From NCBI RefSeq assembly GCF_005405885.1, contig NZ_BJFL01000001.1:124001-188000 (forward strand): a stretch of DNA of 64,000 bases, in the 5' to 3' direction. Below, piece by piece: positions 35,228 to 46,145 of this stretch. Both the position numbers and the translations under genes were made by a program. The notes beneath the pieces were generated by a model, which searched no databases, had not been told where the DNA came from, and saw nothing but the letters and a program-made list of their open reading frames with translations. The stretch's first letter is position 1. Every line of letters starts with the position of its first letter. The DNA is from Gandjariella thermophila. Its GTDB lineage: Bacteria; Actinomycetota; Actinomycetes; Mycobacteriales; Pseudonocardiaceae.

Positions 35228-36243
35228 CGCTCGCTGTCGAGCTGGGCCATCTGCGGCTCCGGGTAGCGGTCGCCGGCGGCCGCCCCGGCGGGTACCGCGT
35301 CCTGGATGCGCGCCAGGTCCTCGGCGGTGAGTTCCAGGTTCGCCGCGCCGAGCGCCTCGGCCAGTTGCTCGCGGCGGCGGGCGCCGATCAGCGGCACGAT
35401 GTCCTCGCCCTGGTGGGCCACCCACGCGATGGCCAGCTGTGTCACCGTCACGCCCCTGGCCTCGGCGACCTGCCGCAACGCCTGCACCAGCCGCAGGTTG
35501 TGCACCAGGTTGTCGCCCTGGAAGCGGGGGAAGTGGGCGCGGAAGTCGCCGCGCGCCGCCGCGTCCTCGCCCGACCAGCGCCCGGACAGCAGGCCGCGGC
35601 TGAGCACGCCGTACGCGGTCACCGCGATGCCCAACTCCCGGCAGGCCGGCAGGATGTCGTCCTCGATCTCGCGGGTCAGCAGCGAGTACTCGATCTGCAG
35701 GTCGACGATCGGGTGCACGGCGTGCGCCCGCCGGATCGTCTCCGCACCCACCTCGGAGAGCCCGATGTGCCGCACGTATCCGGCCTGCACCAGCTCGGCG
35801 ATCGCGCCAATGGTGTCCTCGATCGGCACCGCCGGGTCCAGCCGGGCCGGCCGGTAGACGTCCACGTGGTCGGTGCCCAGGCGGCGCAACGTGTAGGCGA
35901 GGGAGTTCCGCACGGCGGCCGGCCGGCAGTCGTTGCCCCACCAGCCGCCGTCCGGGTCGCGCAGCGCGCCGAACTTGACGCTGATCGTCACCTGGTCGCG
36001 GTCGCGGTCCCGGAGCGCCTCGCGGATCAGCATCTCGTTGTGGCCGGAGCCGTAGAAGTCGCCGGTGTCCAGCAGGGTCACGCCGGCGTCCAGCGCGGCG
36101 TGGATGGTGGCGATGCTCTCCGCCTCGTCGGCCGGCCCGTACATCCGCGACATGCTCATGCAGCCGAGGCCCAGGGCGGACACCCCCGGCCCGGTGGCTC
36201 CGAGCCGGCGCGAGGGGATCGACGTGGATCCCTGGTTCGACAT
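35224..36243 (-). CDS. aldo/keto reductase
   Basis: A 339-residue NADPH-dependent oxidoreductase with an (alpha/beta)8 barrel. The early [21 protein letters not shown] strand is quoted in part as [12 protein letters not shown]. The catalytic Asp and Tyr are in DTGDFYGSG and the Lys is in SVKFGA. The usual catalytic histidine region reads YRPARLDP, the PAR variant seen in a large bacterial subfamily. The C-terminal NADPH site has [14 protein letters not shown]. Start ATG 36243 was chosen over an upstream frame. First gene of an operon with its TetR regulator. Confidence 0.93.
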   Translation of the reverse strand: MSNQGSTSIPSRRLGATGPGVSALGLGCMSMSRMYGPADEAESIATIHAALDAGVTLLDTGDFYGSGHNEMLIREALRDRDRDQVTISVKFGALRDPDGGWWGNDCRPAAVRNSLAYTLRRLGTDHVDVYRPARLDPAVPIEDTIGAIAELVQAGYVRHIGLSEVGAETIRRAHAVHPIVDLQIEYSLLTREIEDDILPACRELGIAVTAYGVLSRGLLSGRWSGEDAAARGDFRAHFPRFQGDNLVHNLRLVQALRQVAEARGVTVTQLAIAWVAHQGEDIVPLIGARRREQLAEALGAANLELTAEDLARIQDAVPAGAAAGDRYPEPQMAQLDSER

Positions 36244-36265
36244 GCCACCAGTGTCATGGATTGGC

Positions 36266-36287
36266 TGACAGATTTCAATACCTGTCA
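36266..36287. promoter_or_regulatory. operator upstream of the aldo/keto reductase-TetR operon
   Basis: A perfect inverted repeat, TGACAG-N10-CTGTCA, 23 nt upstream of the reductase start. The - strand spacer contains TTGAAA, a possible -35 element, so a bound repressor would block the promoter. The adjacent TetR gene is the obvious candidate repressor. Confidence 0.65.
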
Positions 36288-36342
36288 CTACAGCCGTCGT
36301 CCTCGGTGACGTGTCCGCCGGGTTCTCCACCACGGCCGGGCG

Positions 36343-37137
36343 TCACCGGCCGCGGTAGGAGGTGCCGGCCGGGTCGGGGTGCTCGGCCAGGTACTGCTCG
36401 AACGTCCGCCTGCCGACCGCATGGTCGGGCGCCAGGTGCCCGCCCCGCCGGTAGGCGCGGAAGGTTCGCCCCGGCAGCCGCACCGGCACCACCGGCCGGC
36501 GCCGGCCGGTCGCCGCCAGGTACGCCCGCGCCAATTCGACGGCGTCCCGAACCTCGGGCCCGCCCATGTCCGGCACCCGGCCGGCCGGTTCACCGGCGGC
36601 CAACTCGACCAGCCTGGCGGCCACCTCGCCGGCGTCCACCGGCTGGAAGGGCAGGTCCGGCACGGGCATCACGGGCAGCCTGGCCGCCATCGCGAACAGC
36701 ACCCGGAGCAGGTCGTGGAACTGGGTCGCGCGCAACACGGTGGACGGCACCCCGCAGCCGTCGAGGATCCCCTCGGCGGCGAGCTTGCCCCGGTAGTAGG
36801 CCAGCGGAACGCGGTCCACGCCGACGATCGAGACGTACACCAGGTGCGCACAGCCCGCGCCTCGCGCCGCGTCCACCAGCGTCCGCATGGCCCGGATCTC
36901 CTTCGGTCCGCTGGCCGAGGTCGCGCAGTGCACCACCACGCCCACACCCCGCAGCGCGGCGTCCACGCCGGCACCGGTCAGGAGGTCCGCGGTGGCCCAA
37001 CCGCGTCCGGGCGGCTGCTCCGCCGGCGCCGCGCCCCGGCTCATCACCCGCACCTCGTGCCCGCCGCCGAGCAGCCGGTCGACCACGACGCGGCCCAGCG
37101 CTCCGGTACCCCCGGTCACCAGAATCGGTTGGTCCAC
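36343..37137 (-). CDS. NAD(P)-binding NmrA/SDR-type protein
   Basis: A 264-residue atypical short-chain dehydrogenase-like protein. The Rossmann motif is VTGGTGALGR at residues 7-16, followed by GHEVRVMSRG, a VVVHCATSASG strand and HLVYVSIVGVDRVPLAYYRGK, in which a YxxxK-like pair is present. The C-terminal half matches the NmrA/HSCARG group, which act as redox sensors or reductases. It is divergent from the HAD gene across a 203-nt region holding a palindrome. Confidence 0.9.
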   Translation of the reverse strand: MDQPILVTGGTGALGRVVVDRLLGGGHEVRVMSRGAAPAEQPPGRGWATADLLTGAGVDAALRGVGVVVHCATSASGPKEIRAMRTLVDAARGAGCAHLVYVSIVGVDRVPLAYYRGKLAAEGILDGCGVPSTVLRATQFHDLLRVLFAMAARLPVMPVPDLPFQPVDAGEVAARLVELAAGEPAGRVPDMGGPEVRDAVELARAYLAATGRRRPVVPVRLPGRTFRAYRRGGHLAPDHAVGRRTFEQYLAEHPDPAGTSYRGR

Positions 37138-37283
37138 GGTTCCTCTCTCGGCCGCGAGTCCGCGCGCCCACGATCCCGGGAATGCTGAGGGCCGGGAAAC
37201 GTGACGGCGTGGCGCGCCGCCAGGCTACGCCGGCGGCAGTATCGGACCAGGCGGCCGGGGGAGCGCAGGCCACCCCCTGACAT

Positions 37284-37305
37284 AGGTACGACCGAACTAG
37301 TACCT
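37284..37305. promoter_or_regulatory. operator-like palindrome between the NmrA-type and HAD genes
   Basis: A perfect inverted repeat, AGGTAC-N10-GTACCT, 36 nt upstream of the HAD start and 147 nt upstream of the NmrA-type start. No regulator is encoded next to it. The arms resemble sites of HxlR- or MarR-type regulators, which is only a guess. Confidence 0.5.
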
Positions 37306-37340
37306 TCGGCGGCGAAGTCCATCGCACCAGGGGAGTGGCC

Positions 37341-38027
37341 ATGCTCTGGGTTTTCGACATCAACGAGACACTGCTCGACCTCGCGGCGCTGGACGCCGTA
37401 TTCGCCGAGCACGTCGGCACCGCGACCGCCCGCACCGAATGGTTCGACCTGATGATCCGCGACGCCCTGGTCGTCGCCGCCACCGGCGACTACCGCGACT
37501 TCGCCAAGCTCGGCGCGGCATGCGCCGCCGCCGTGGCCGACGCCCACGGGCACACGTTCACCGACACGGCCGCGGCAGCCCTCGCCGACACGATGCGCTC
37601 GCTGCCGGCACACCCAGACGTGCCCGAAGGGCTGGCAACCCTCCGCGAACGCGGACACCGGCTGGTAGCACTGGGCAACTCGCCCGAGGCGGTGGTCCGC
37701 GCCCAACTCGAGAACGCCGGCCTGACCCCGCTGCTGGACGGCAGCTACTCCGCCGAACAGGCCGGGGCGCTCAAACCGGCCGCCGCGCCGTACCGCATGG
37801 TGCTCTCCGCGGAACGGACCGAACCCGACCAGGCCGTGATGGTGGCCGCGCACGACTGGGACATCGCCGGCGCCCACGCGGTGGGCATGCGCACCGTCTT
37901 CGTCACCCGCGACGGCCGCCGGCCACTGCCGGCGTGGCCCGACCCCGACCTGACCGTCACCGCGCTCACCGACACCGGCGACGCCGACCTGACCGCCGGC
38001 GGTCCACGGCCCGCGCACCGGGGCTGA
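37341..38027 (+). CDS. HAD-superfamily hydrolase, haloacid dehalogenase type II
   Basis: A 228-residue HAD hydrolase. Motif I is FDINETLLD (nucleophile D in the DxxxT pattern, with E-T), motif II is ALGNSP, motif III is the lysine in ALKPAAAPY, and motif IV is AAHDWDIAGA. This is the pattern of L-2-haloacid dehalogenases and their many homologues with unknown substrates. ATG 37341 has GGGGA at good distance; the GTG at 37335 is too close to it. The C-terminal 15 residues are glycine/proline-rich and probably disordered. Confidence 0.92.
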   Translation: MLWVFDINETLLDLAALDAVFAEHVGTATARTEWFDLMIRDALVVAATGDYRDFAKLGAACAAAVADAHGHTFTDTAAAALADTMRSLPAHPDVPEGLATLRERGHRLVALGNSPEAVVRAQLENAGLTPLLDGSYSAEQAGALKPAAAPYRMVLSAERTEPDQAVMVAAHDWDIAGAHAVGMRTVFVTRDGRRPLPAWPDPDLTVTALTDTGDADLTAGGPRPAHRG

Positions 38028-38245
38028 GCAGCCCATCCGCGAGCGTGGCGAGGCGCCCCGGTGGCGGGTGGCGCCCGCCCCGTCCTACCGTGAGGTGTGG
38101 CCCCACGGCGCCCGTCCCACCCGACGGACGGACTCCCCGCCCCACCCGCCACCGCCGGCCGGGGCGGCCCGCCTCATGCTCTTCCCAGGCCGCGTGACCG
38201 GTCGACCCGCGCCGGCCCCACCCGAGCCGCGGAGTAACCAGCGAC

Positions 38246-40594
38246 ATGTCCACCGGCCATGGTGTTCCCGCCCTGATGACGAGCTTCATCGGCCGTCACC
38301 GCGAACTCCGGCAGGCCCGCCGCCTGCTCCGCACCGCCCGCCTGGTCACCCTCACCGGCCCCGGCGGAGTCGGCAAGACCCGGCTGGCGATGCGGCTGGC
38401 CACCCAGCCCGGCCGCCAGTTCGACGACGGCGTGCGCACCCGCGACCTCGCCTCGGTCACCACCCGACAGCACCTCGAACGCGCCCTCATCGAGGCCGTG
38501 GGCATCTACGACCAGCCCGGCCGCCCGGCCCGCGACGTCCTCATCGAGCACGTCATCGACCGAGACCTCCTACTCGTCCTGGACAACTGCGACGGCATCG
38601 CCGAGGAACTCGGCGAGCTGCTGGAGGAGTTGCTGCGCGCCGCACCCCACCTCGTCGTGCTGGCCACCAGCCGCAGGAGGCTGGAATGCACCGGCGAGCA
38701 CGTCCTGGTGGTCCCGCCGCTGACCGTGCCCGATCCGACCATCCCACTGGCACGCCTCGCGGCGTCACGCCGCGAGGCGGTCACCCTCTTCGTCGAGCGC
38801 GCCCGCGCGGTCCAACCCCGCTTCCGGCTGACCGCCGGCAACCGCGCCGCCGTGGCGGAACTGTGCGCCCGGCTCGACGGCCTGCCACTGGCGATCGAGC
38901 TGGCCGCGGCGCGGGTGGCGACCCTGCCGGTGCAGCAGATCCTGGCCTCCCTGCCACGACACCGATTCGACCTGCTCGCCGGCGGCGCCACCGACTACCA
39001 CGCCACCCTGCAGGGCGTCCTCGAGTTCAGCTACCGGCTGTGCTCCCCAGCGGAACGGCTGCTCTGGTGCCGGCTGTCGGTGTTCGTCGGCAGCTTCGAC
39101 CTGGACGCCGCCGAACACGTCTGCACGGGGCCCGGGCTGGCACGCGACGAAATCCTGGAGGTACTCACCGGGCTGATCAACCAGTCGGTCGTGTCCACCT
39201 CCCGCGACCCGCGCAGCGACCGCATGCGGTACTACCTCCTCGAGAGCCTGCGCGACTTCGGCGCCGCACACCTGCCCGACCACCGCGAGAGCCTCACGGC
39301 GCTGCGCCGGCGGCACCGCGACTACTACACCCGCCTCGTGTCCGAGGCCCGCGCCTCCTGGTGCGGACCGCAGGAGGTGCGGTGGATGCGCCACCTCCAG
39401 GACGACCGCGGCAACCTGCAGGCCGCCATCGACGACGCCCTGCGCGCCGGCCACGCCGGCACCGCGCTGCACATGGCCACCGATCTCGCCCGCACCCGCG
39501 TCTGCTTCTTCGAGGGCAGCTGGCGGGAGACCCTCGGCATGCTCGGCGACGTCATCGACGCGAACCCCCGCCCGAGCCCGCTGCGAGACCAGGCAGTGGC
39601 CCTGCATGCGTGGATCGCCCTCTGCCAGGGCCACCCCGGACCGGCCAGGACACGGCTGAGCCGGTACCGGACCCTGGCCCGCCATCCGCGCGCCCACGGC
39701 CTGGCCGTGGCCGACGCCGCCTTCGTCGCCGGCGTCTACGCCCTGCTCGCCGAGGGCGACACCGACGCCATCACGCTGCTCGGCCGGGCACGCGACGAGT
39801 ACGCCCACGCCGGCGAGAACGGCTGGGAGCACATGGCGCTGCTCTTCGGCGCCTTCGCCGCCGCCTTCTTCGGCGACGAGCCCCTCGCCAGGCAGGCCAC
39901 GGACGAATGCCGCCGGCACGCCGAGCTACGCCAGACCTCCTGGGGCCGGTGGTGGGCGCTGCTGCCCGCCGGGATCACCGAGTTGCGCTGGGCCGCGGAC
40001 CCCCGGGTAGCCGCCCGCCTGTTCGAGTCCGCGTTGACCGCACTGGCCGCCGAGGGGGACCAGTGGGGCAGCCTGTGGGCCGCGCTGACCGTCGCCTGGG
40101 CCTACGCCCAGACCGGCAACTACAAGATCGCCGGCGACCTGCTCTGCGGCACCCACAACGCGCAGGAAGCCACCGGAGTGGTCATGGAGGGCCTGGGACC
40201 GTTCGCCGAGACCACCGCACGCACCGTGGACATCGTGGTCGACGGGCTGCGCCAGCGCCGCGCCGACCCCGGTGACATCGACCTCGCCGACCGCCTCGCC
40301 CGCCTCCGGCACGGCACCAACCTGCGCCCGCCGCACGCGCGCATGCCCGCACTGCCCGGCGCCCGCCGGGCGGACCGGCCCGCCACGCGGGGACGGTTAA
40401 TGCCGCACGCGACGACTCCCGGTCGGCTCCGCGCCAGGCAGGCCACGACCGCCGGAACCGCACGGCCATCGCCGGGGCCACACCGCACCGGCGGTCCCGT
40501 GTCCGGCCCAGGCCACCGCGCGGCTCACCGGAGCACCTCCTCCCGCCGGCGGCGCCGTCCCTCCTCCCGCTCCCGCCGCACCGACCGCAAGTAG
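38246..40594 (+). CDS. AAA/NB-ARC ATPase regulator paralogue lacking a DNA-binding domain
   Basis: A 782-residue protein closely related in design to the LuxR-type regulator at 34.4 kb. TSFIGRHRELRQARRLL opens it, Walker A is GPGGVGKT (about 38-45), then LLLVLDNCDGIAEEL and RLDGLPLAIELAAARV, and a helical TPR-like region to about residue 690. There is no LuxR helix-turn-helix. The final about 90 residues are arginine-, proline- and glycine-rich and overlap the convergent monooxygenase gene by 70 nt. Either the DNA-binding domain was lost, or this branch works through protein contacts. Confidence 0.88.
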   Translation: MSTGHGVPALMTSFIGRHRELRQARRLLRTARLVTLTGPGGVGKTRLAMRLATQPGRQFDDGVRTRDLASVTTRQHLERALIEAVGIYDQPGRPARDVLIEHVIDRDLLLVLDNCDGIAEELGELLEELLRAAPHLVVLATSRRRLECTGEHVLVVPPLTVPDPTIPLARLAASRREAVTLFVERARAVQPRFRLTAGNRAAVAELCARLDGLPLAIELAAARVATLPVQQILASLPRHRFDLLAGGATDYHATLQGVLEFSYRLCSPAERLLWCRLSVFVGSFDLDAAEHVCTGPGLARDEILEVLTGLINQSVVSTSRDPRSDRMRYYLLESLRDFGAAHLPDHRESLTALRRRHRDYYTRLVSEARASWCGPQEVRWMRHLQDDRGNLQAAIDDALRAGHAGTALHMATDLARTRVCFFEGSWRETLGMLGDVIDANPRPSPLRDQAVALHAWIALCQGHPGPARTRLSRYRTLARHPRAHGLAVADAAFVAGVYALLAEGDTDAITLLGRARDEYAHAGENGWEHMALLFGAFAAAFFGDEPLARQATDECRRHAELRQTSWGRWWALLPAGITELRWAADPRVAARLFESALTALAAEGDQWGSLWAALTVAWAYAQTGNYKIAGDLLCGTHNAQEATGVVMEGLGPFAETTARTVDIVVDGLRQRRADPGDIDLADRLARLRHGTNLRPPHARMPALPGARRADRPATRGRLMPHATTPGRLRARQATTAGTARPSPGPHRTGGPVSGPGHRAAHRSTSSRRRRRPSSRSRRTDRK

Positions 40595-41913
40595 CGCGCG
40601 ACGTCAACATGGATCGAATCCCGGACAGCGGTCCCGTACCGGCGCGCCGCCCCGGCCAGGTAGCCATCGATCTCCCTCCACATCTCCGGCTCCGGCGGCA
40701 GTGCGGCCACGCCCTCGATGAGGTCGGCCACCCACTCGGCCTGCGCCTCGACCACCCGGGTGATCGCCCCCACCGGCCGGATGAGCCCCACCACATACAC
40801 ACCCGGGTACCGGGGCGGTACCACCCTCCGGTACAGCGCGAGGCGCCCGTCCGCGCCGACCACGCAGTCTCCGGGAAGGAACGGGAACGAGAAGTCGTAG
40901 CCGGTGCAGTAAATGACCGTGTCGAAATCCTCGCGGCTGCCGTCGACGAACTCCGCCTCGCTGCCGCGGAATCGTTCGATCATCGGTTTGACGCTGATCG
41001 CGCCGTGCGTGATCCGGGAGAGCAGGTCATCGGAGATGGTGATCGGCGCGGAAAAGATCCGGTGGTTGGGCCGGGGGAGACCGTATGACGTGATCGAACC
41101 ACGGATGAGCCACAGGAGGCATTCGACGAACCGGCGCTGAACCCGGAACGGCAGCCACGACCACCACCGCGACGCGGCGATCTCGTCGATCGGAATCCCC
41201 ATCAACTGCTTCGGCACGACATGCGCGCCATGCCGGATCGCCAGCACGGTCCGGTCGGCGACGTGGGACGTCTCCACCGCGATGTCGCAGGCCGAGTTCC
41301 CGAATCCCAGAACCAGAACGCGATGTCCGGCCAGATCACGCGGGTCAACGTATTCGATCGAATGGAGTTGTCGCCCGGGGAACGACGCGGCGCCCGGGAT
41401 CGCCGGTAACTGGGGCGTATGGTGATAGCCTGCGGCAACAATGACCTGCCGGAAACGCCGGCGGCGATCAGTACCCGTGGCACGGTCCCGTGTGATCACA
41501 TTCCAGGACCGGTCGGGCGCCGGTTCGATCGCGATCACATCGGTGTTGAGTTCGAGATCGTCACGGATGCCGATGTGATCGGCGAACCCTTCCAGGTACG
41601 CGGCAACCTGCCGGAGATCAGGATAACGCGGGTAGCTGTCCGGCATCGGGAACCCAGTGTACCCTGTCACCGCTCGCGAAGTGTTCAAATGCAGCCCTCG
41701 ATAGCTCGGAGAGGAGATCGACTCGCCGCCGTCCGAGTAACGCCAAATACCTCCCACGCCTGCCGCCGACTCCACGCAGGTGAAGGCCACGTCACGACGT
41801 CTTAAGGCGCTGGCCGCGGCGAGGCCGGAGAATCCGGCGCCCACGATACAAACATCACGATCAGCAGAAAGATCCCCAACCTGTTCACGTTGTGAGGCGA
41901 TCAATTCGGACAT
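40525..41913 (-). CDS. flavin-containing monooxygenase
   Basis: A 462-residue FAD/NADPH monooxygenase. The FAD motif is VGAGFSGLAAA near residues 24-34, the class-defining sequence is FPGRQLHSIEY, the NADPH motif is LGFGNSACDIA and the late segment is YCTGYDFSFPF. Such enzymes N- or S-oxygenate soft nucleophiles. It is divergent from the aromatic prenyltransferase (107 nt between starts). In Streptomyces coelicolor an equivalent pair (SCO7467/SCO7468, from memory) makes a dimethylallyl-indole acetonitrile by oxidising prenyl-tryptophan, and a similar role is likely here. Confidence 0.92.
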   Translation of the reverse strand: MSELIASQREQVGDLSADRDVCIVGAGFSGLAAASALRRRDVAFTCVESAAGVGGIWRYSDGGESISSPSYRGLHLNTSRAVTGYTGFPMPDSYPRYPDLRQVAAYLEGFADHIGIRDDLELNTDVIAIEPAPDRSWNVITRDRATGTDRRRRFRQVIVAAGYHHTPQLPAIPGAASFPGRQLHSIEYVDPRDLAGHRVLVLGFGNSACDIAVETSHVADRTVLAIRHGAHVVPKQLMGIPIDEIAASRWWSWLPFRVQRRFVECLLWLIRGSITSYGLPRPNHRIFSAPITISDDLLSRITHGAISVKPMIERFRGSEAEFVDGSREDFDTVIYCTGYDFSFPFLPGDCVVGADGRLALYRRVVPPRYPGVYVVGLIRPVGAITRVVEAQAEWVADLIEGVAALPPEPEMWREIDGYLAGAARRYGTAVRDSIHVDVARYLRSVRREREEGRRRRREEVLR

Positions 41914-42020
41914 CGTGTCACCACCTTCCAGTCATATGTCGGGGGAGGCTGGCCGCGTGTGACGCTCTCGAAGCCCACCACCGCCAGCGGTGATGAGATC
42001 GACACGGAGGGAAGTTCGCA

Positions 42021-43205
42021 TTGGGCACCACACTCGACAAGATCCGTCCGGCCATCAGATTCGGCGTCTTCCGGGTCGCCGACCAGTCCTACACCGATTT
42101 TCTGCTGCGGCAGTGGGCGGCGGCCTGCCGCGGCTTAGGAGTGGCCGGCCCCGACGTCGAGCGGGTCGCCGTCGACATCCGGGACGTGCTGTCCCCGTGG
42201 GGATCGCGGCCCATCGGCACGACCGCCGGTCCCGCCCCGTCGTTTGTGTCCGCGGACGGCTTTCCCGCGGAAATGTCACTGAGCTGGCGAGGGATCAACC
42301 CCGAAATTCGGCTGCTGTGGGAGTCACTGGGCTCTGAACCAACCGCGCGGAGCAACCAAGAGGCCGGCCAGGCGCTGACCCGCCGCCTCGCCGACAAACC
42401 CGGGGTGTCCATCAGCCGTTACCTCCGCGTTGAAGATCTTTTCGTGACACCGAATCCGGCCACCTACCGGCCGACGGTGTGGCACGCTCTCGCGTGGCGG
42501 CCAGGAAACCACCCCCAACGCCTCGAATACAAGGTTTACCTCAACCCCCAGGTGCACGGCGTCGAGCACGCGCCGGAAGTGATCGGCGAAGCCATGCGAA
42601 GACTCGATCTTTCGGTCCCGTGGCGATCGGTCGGCCGCCGCGTTCGCGAACTCGCCGAACGCGGACACGAAATCGAATTCTTCGCGTTAGATCTGGCCGA
42701 CGCCACCAGCAAGCCGCGCGTCAAGGTCTACTTCCGGCATGACGAGATGCCCGCGGCGGAACTGGACACGGTGGCCGCGCTGGCACGGCGGCACGACAGC
42801 GGCCGCGCCGAACGCGCCCGCCGCATCGTCTACGGCGACACCCGCACGATCACCAACGAACCCATGACCTGCCTCGCGTTCCGGCACGGCACCCCGGCAC
42901 CCGAGGAGGCCAACCTGTACCTCCGCCTGCCGGACAACACGCGCAGCGACGCCGAGGCCCGGGACCGGGTCACCCGGCTCATGCGTGTCGAAGGCATCGA
43001 TCCGGGCCCGTACCAGCGGTGTCTCGACCTGCTGGCACCGGCACCGCTGGCGAACACCACCGGCCTGCAGGAACTCCTCAGCTACCGCACGATCGACCGT
43101 GGTCCCGCCGACCTCGGGCTGTACTTACGGTTCAGCACCTACGACCACGAGGCCACGGTTGGGGAGGCCCGCGGTGACGACGTGACAGAGCAGCACCATC
43201 GGTGA
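42021..43205 (+). CDS. aromatic prenyltransferase, tryptophan dimethylallyltransferase (DMATS) type
   Basis: A 394-residue soluble ABBA-fold prenyltransferase. Marks are FGVFRVADQSYTDFLL (early), SLSWRGINPEIRLLWESL (quoted in part: INPEIRLLWE), LEYKVYLNPQVHG with the pyrophosphate-shielding K and Y residues, RVKVYFRHD, and EEANLYLRLPDN then DLGLYLRFSTYD. It transfers a dimethylallyl group from DMAPP to an aromatic, most likely the indole of tryptophan. The TTG start at 42021 has a strong GGAGGGAAG site 8 nt upstream; no ATG or GTG fits. Divergent partner: the flavin monooxygenase. The ring position cannot be read from sequence. Confidence 0.9.
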   Translation: MGTTLDKIRPAIRFGVFRVADQSYTDFLLRQWAAACRGLGVAGPDVERVAVDIRDVLSPWGSRPIGTTAGPAPSFVSADGFPAEMSLSWRGINPEIRLLWESLGSEPTARSNQEAGQALTRRLADKPGVSISRYLRVEDLFVTPNPATYRPTVWHALAWRPGNHPQRLEYKVYLNPQVHGVEHAPEVIGEAMRRLDLSVPWRSVGRRVRELAERGHEIEFFALDLADATSKPRVKVYFRHDEMPAAELDTVAALARRHDSGRAERARRIVYGDTRTITNEPMTCLAFRHGTPAPEEANLYLRLPDNTRSDAEARDRVTRLMRVEGIDPGPYQRCLDLLAPAPLANTTGLQELLSYRTIDRGPADLGLYLRFSTYDHEATVGEARGDDVTEQHHR

Positions 43206-43219
43206 CCGCGGACGGCTCC

Positions 43220-43247
43220 AGTTAACATAATGTCCATTATCGGCGTT
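43220..43247 (-). other. dif: chromosome dimer resolution site (dif)
   Basis: A 28-bp site read on the - strand as an 11-bp XerC-type arm AACGCCGATAA, a 6-bp centre TGGACA and an 11-bp XerD-type arm TTATGTTAACT. The layout and key bases match known dif sites: the E. coli site has GCGCATAA, a 6-bp centre and TTATGTTAA, and actinobacterial sites carry CCGATAA and TTATGT. It sits between the converging prenyltransferase and UvrA-like genes, as expected for a terminus site. XerCD recombine dif sites to resolve chromosome dimers, so this is probably the terminus of a circular chromosome. Confidence 0.8.
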
Positions 43248-43299
43248 AGAGCCGAAGCTGGTGAGACCGCTTGTCTGACGGTGTTCGCGAGCGCCTCGG

Positions 43300-45687
<2,388 letters not shown>

Positions 45688-45788
45688 CGTGCCTCCATCC
45701 GTTGGGCGGGGCCGGCCTTCGCGGGTCTCCGCCGGCGTCGCCTCGCTCGATCTGACCGGCTTCTCAGGCGGGTGCAGGGGTTCGGCAC

Positions 45789-46145
45789 TCACCGATCCTG
45801 GAGCAGTCCGAGGACGTTGCCATCGGGGTCGGTGACGGTGGCCACCAGACGGCCGCCACCGACGTCGTGCGCGGGCTCCTTCACGGTGGCACCCGCGGCG
45901 GTCACCTCGGCGAGCTTCGCCTCGATGTCCGGCACATGCCAGTAGGCCACCGGTGAGGTCATGCCCTGCGGCCCACCGCCCGGCACCAGCCCGATGTGCT
46001 GACCCGCGGCCTCGAAGCCGACGTAGTAGGACTCGTCGGCCTGCGGCGGTACGCCGAGCAGCGCGGCGTACACCGCCTTGGCCGTCGCCAGGTCGGACAC
46101 GGGATGCAGCACGGTCTTGATTCCCTGGGTGGAAGCGCCGGTCAT
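45789..46145 (-). CDS. VOC-family (glyoxalase/bleomycin-resistance fold) protein
   Basis: A 118-residue VOC protein. LHPVSDLATAKAVYAALLG opens it, then ESYYVGFEAAGQHIGLVP, VAYWHVPDIEAKLAEV and VTDPDGNVLGLLQD, the usual two beta-alpha-beta-beta-beta units. Members include glyoxalases, dioxygenases and antibiotic-binding resistance proteins. ATG 46145 has AGGAG at the right distance; an ATG 11 codons upstream is possible. It precedes the UvrA-like gene in a probable two-gene resistance or detoxification operon. Confidence 0.9.
   Translation of the reverse strand: MTGASTQGIKTVLHPVSDLATAKAVYAALLGVPPQADESYYVGFEAAGQHIGLVPGGGPQGMTSPVAYWHVPDIEAKLAEVTAAGATVKEPAHDVGGGRLVATVTDPDGNVLGLLQDR

Noticed and set aside
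40300-40600. A frameshifted LuxR helix-turn-helix at the end of the second AAA regulator
   Set aside because: All three + strand frames were scanned for the LTxRExEV and NRxIA patterns and none was found.
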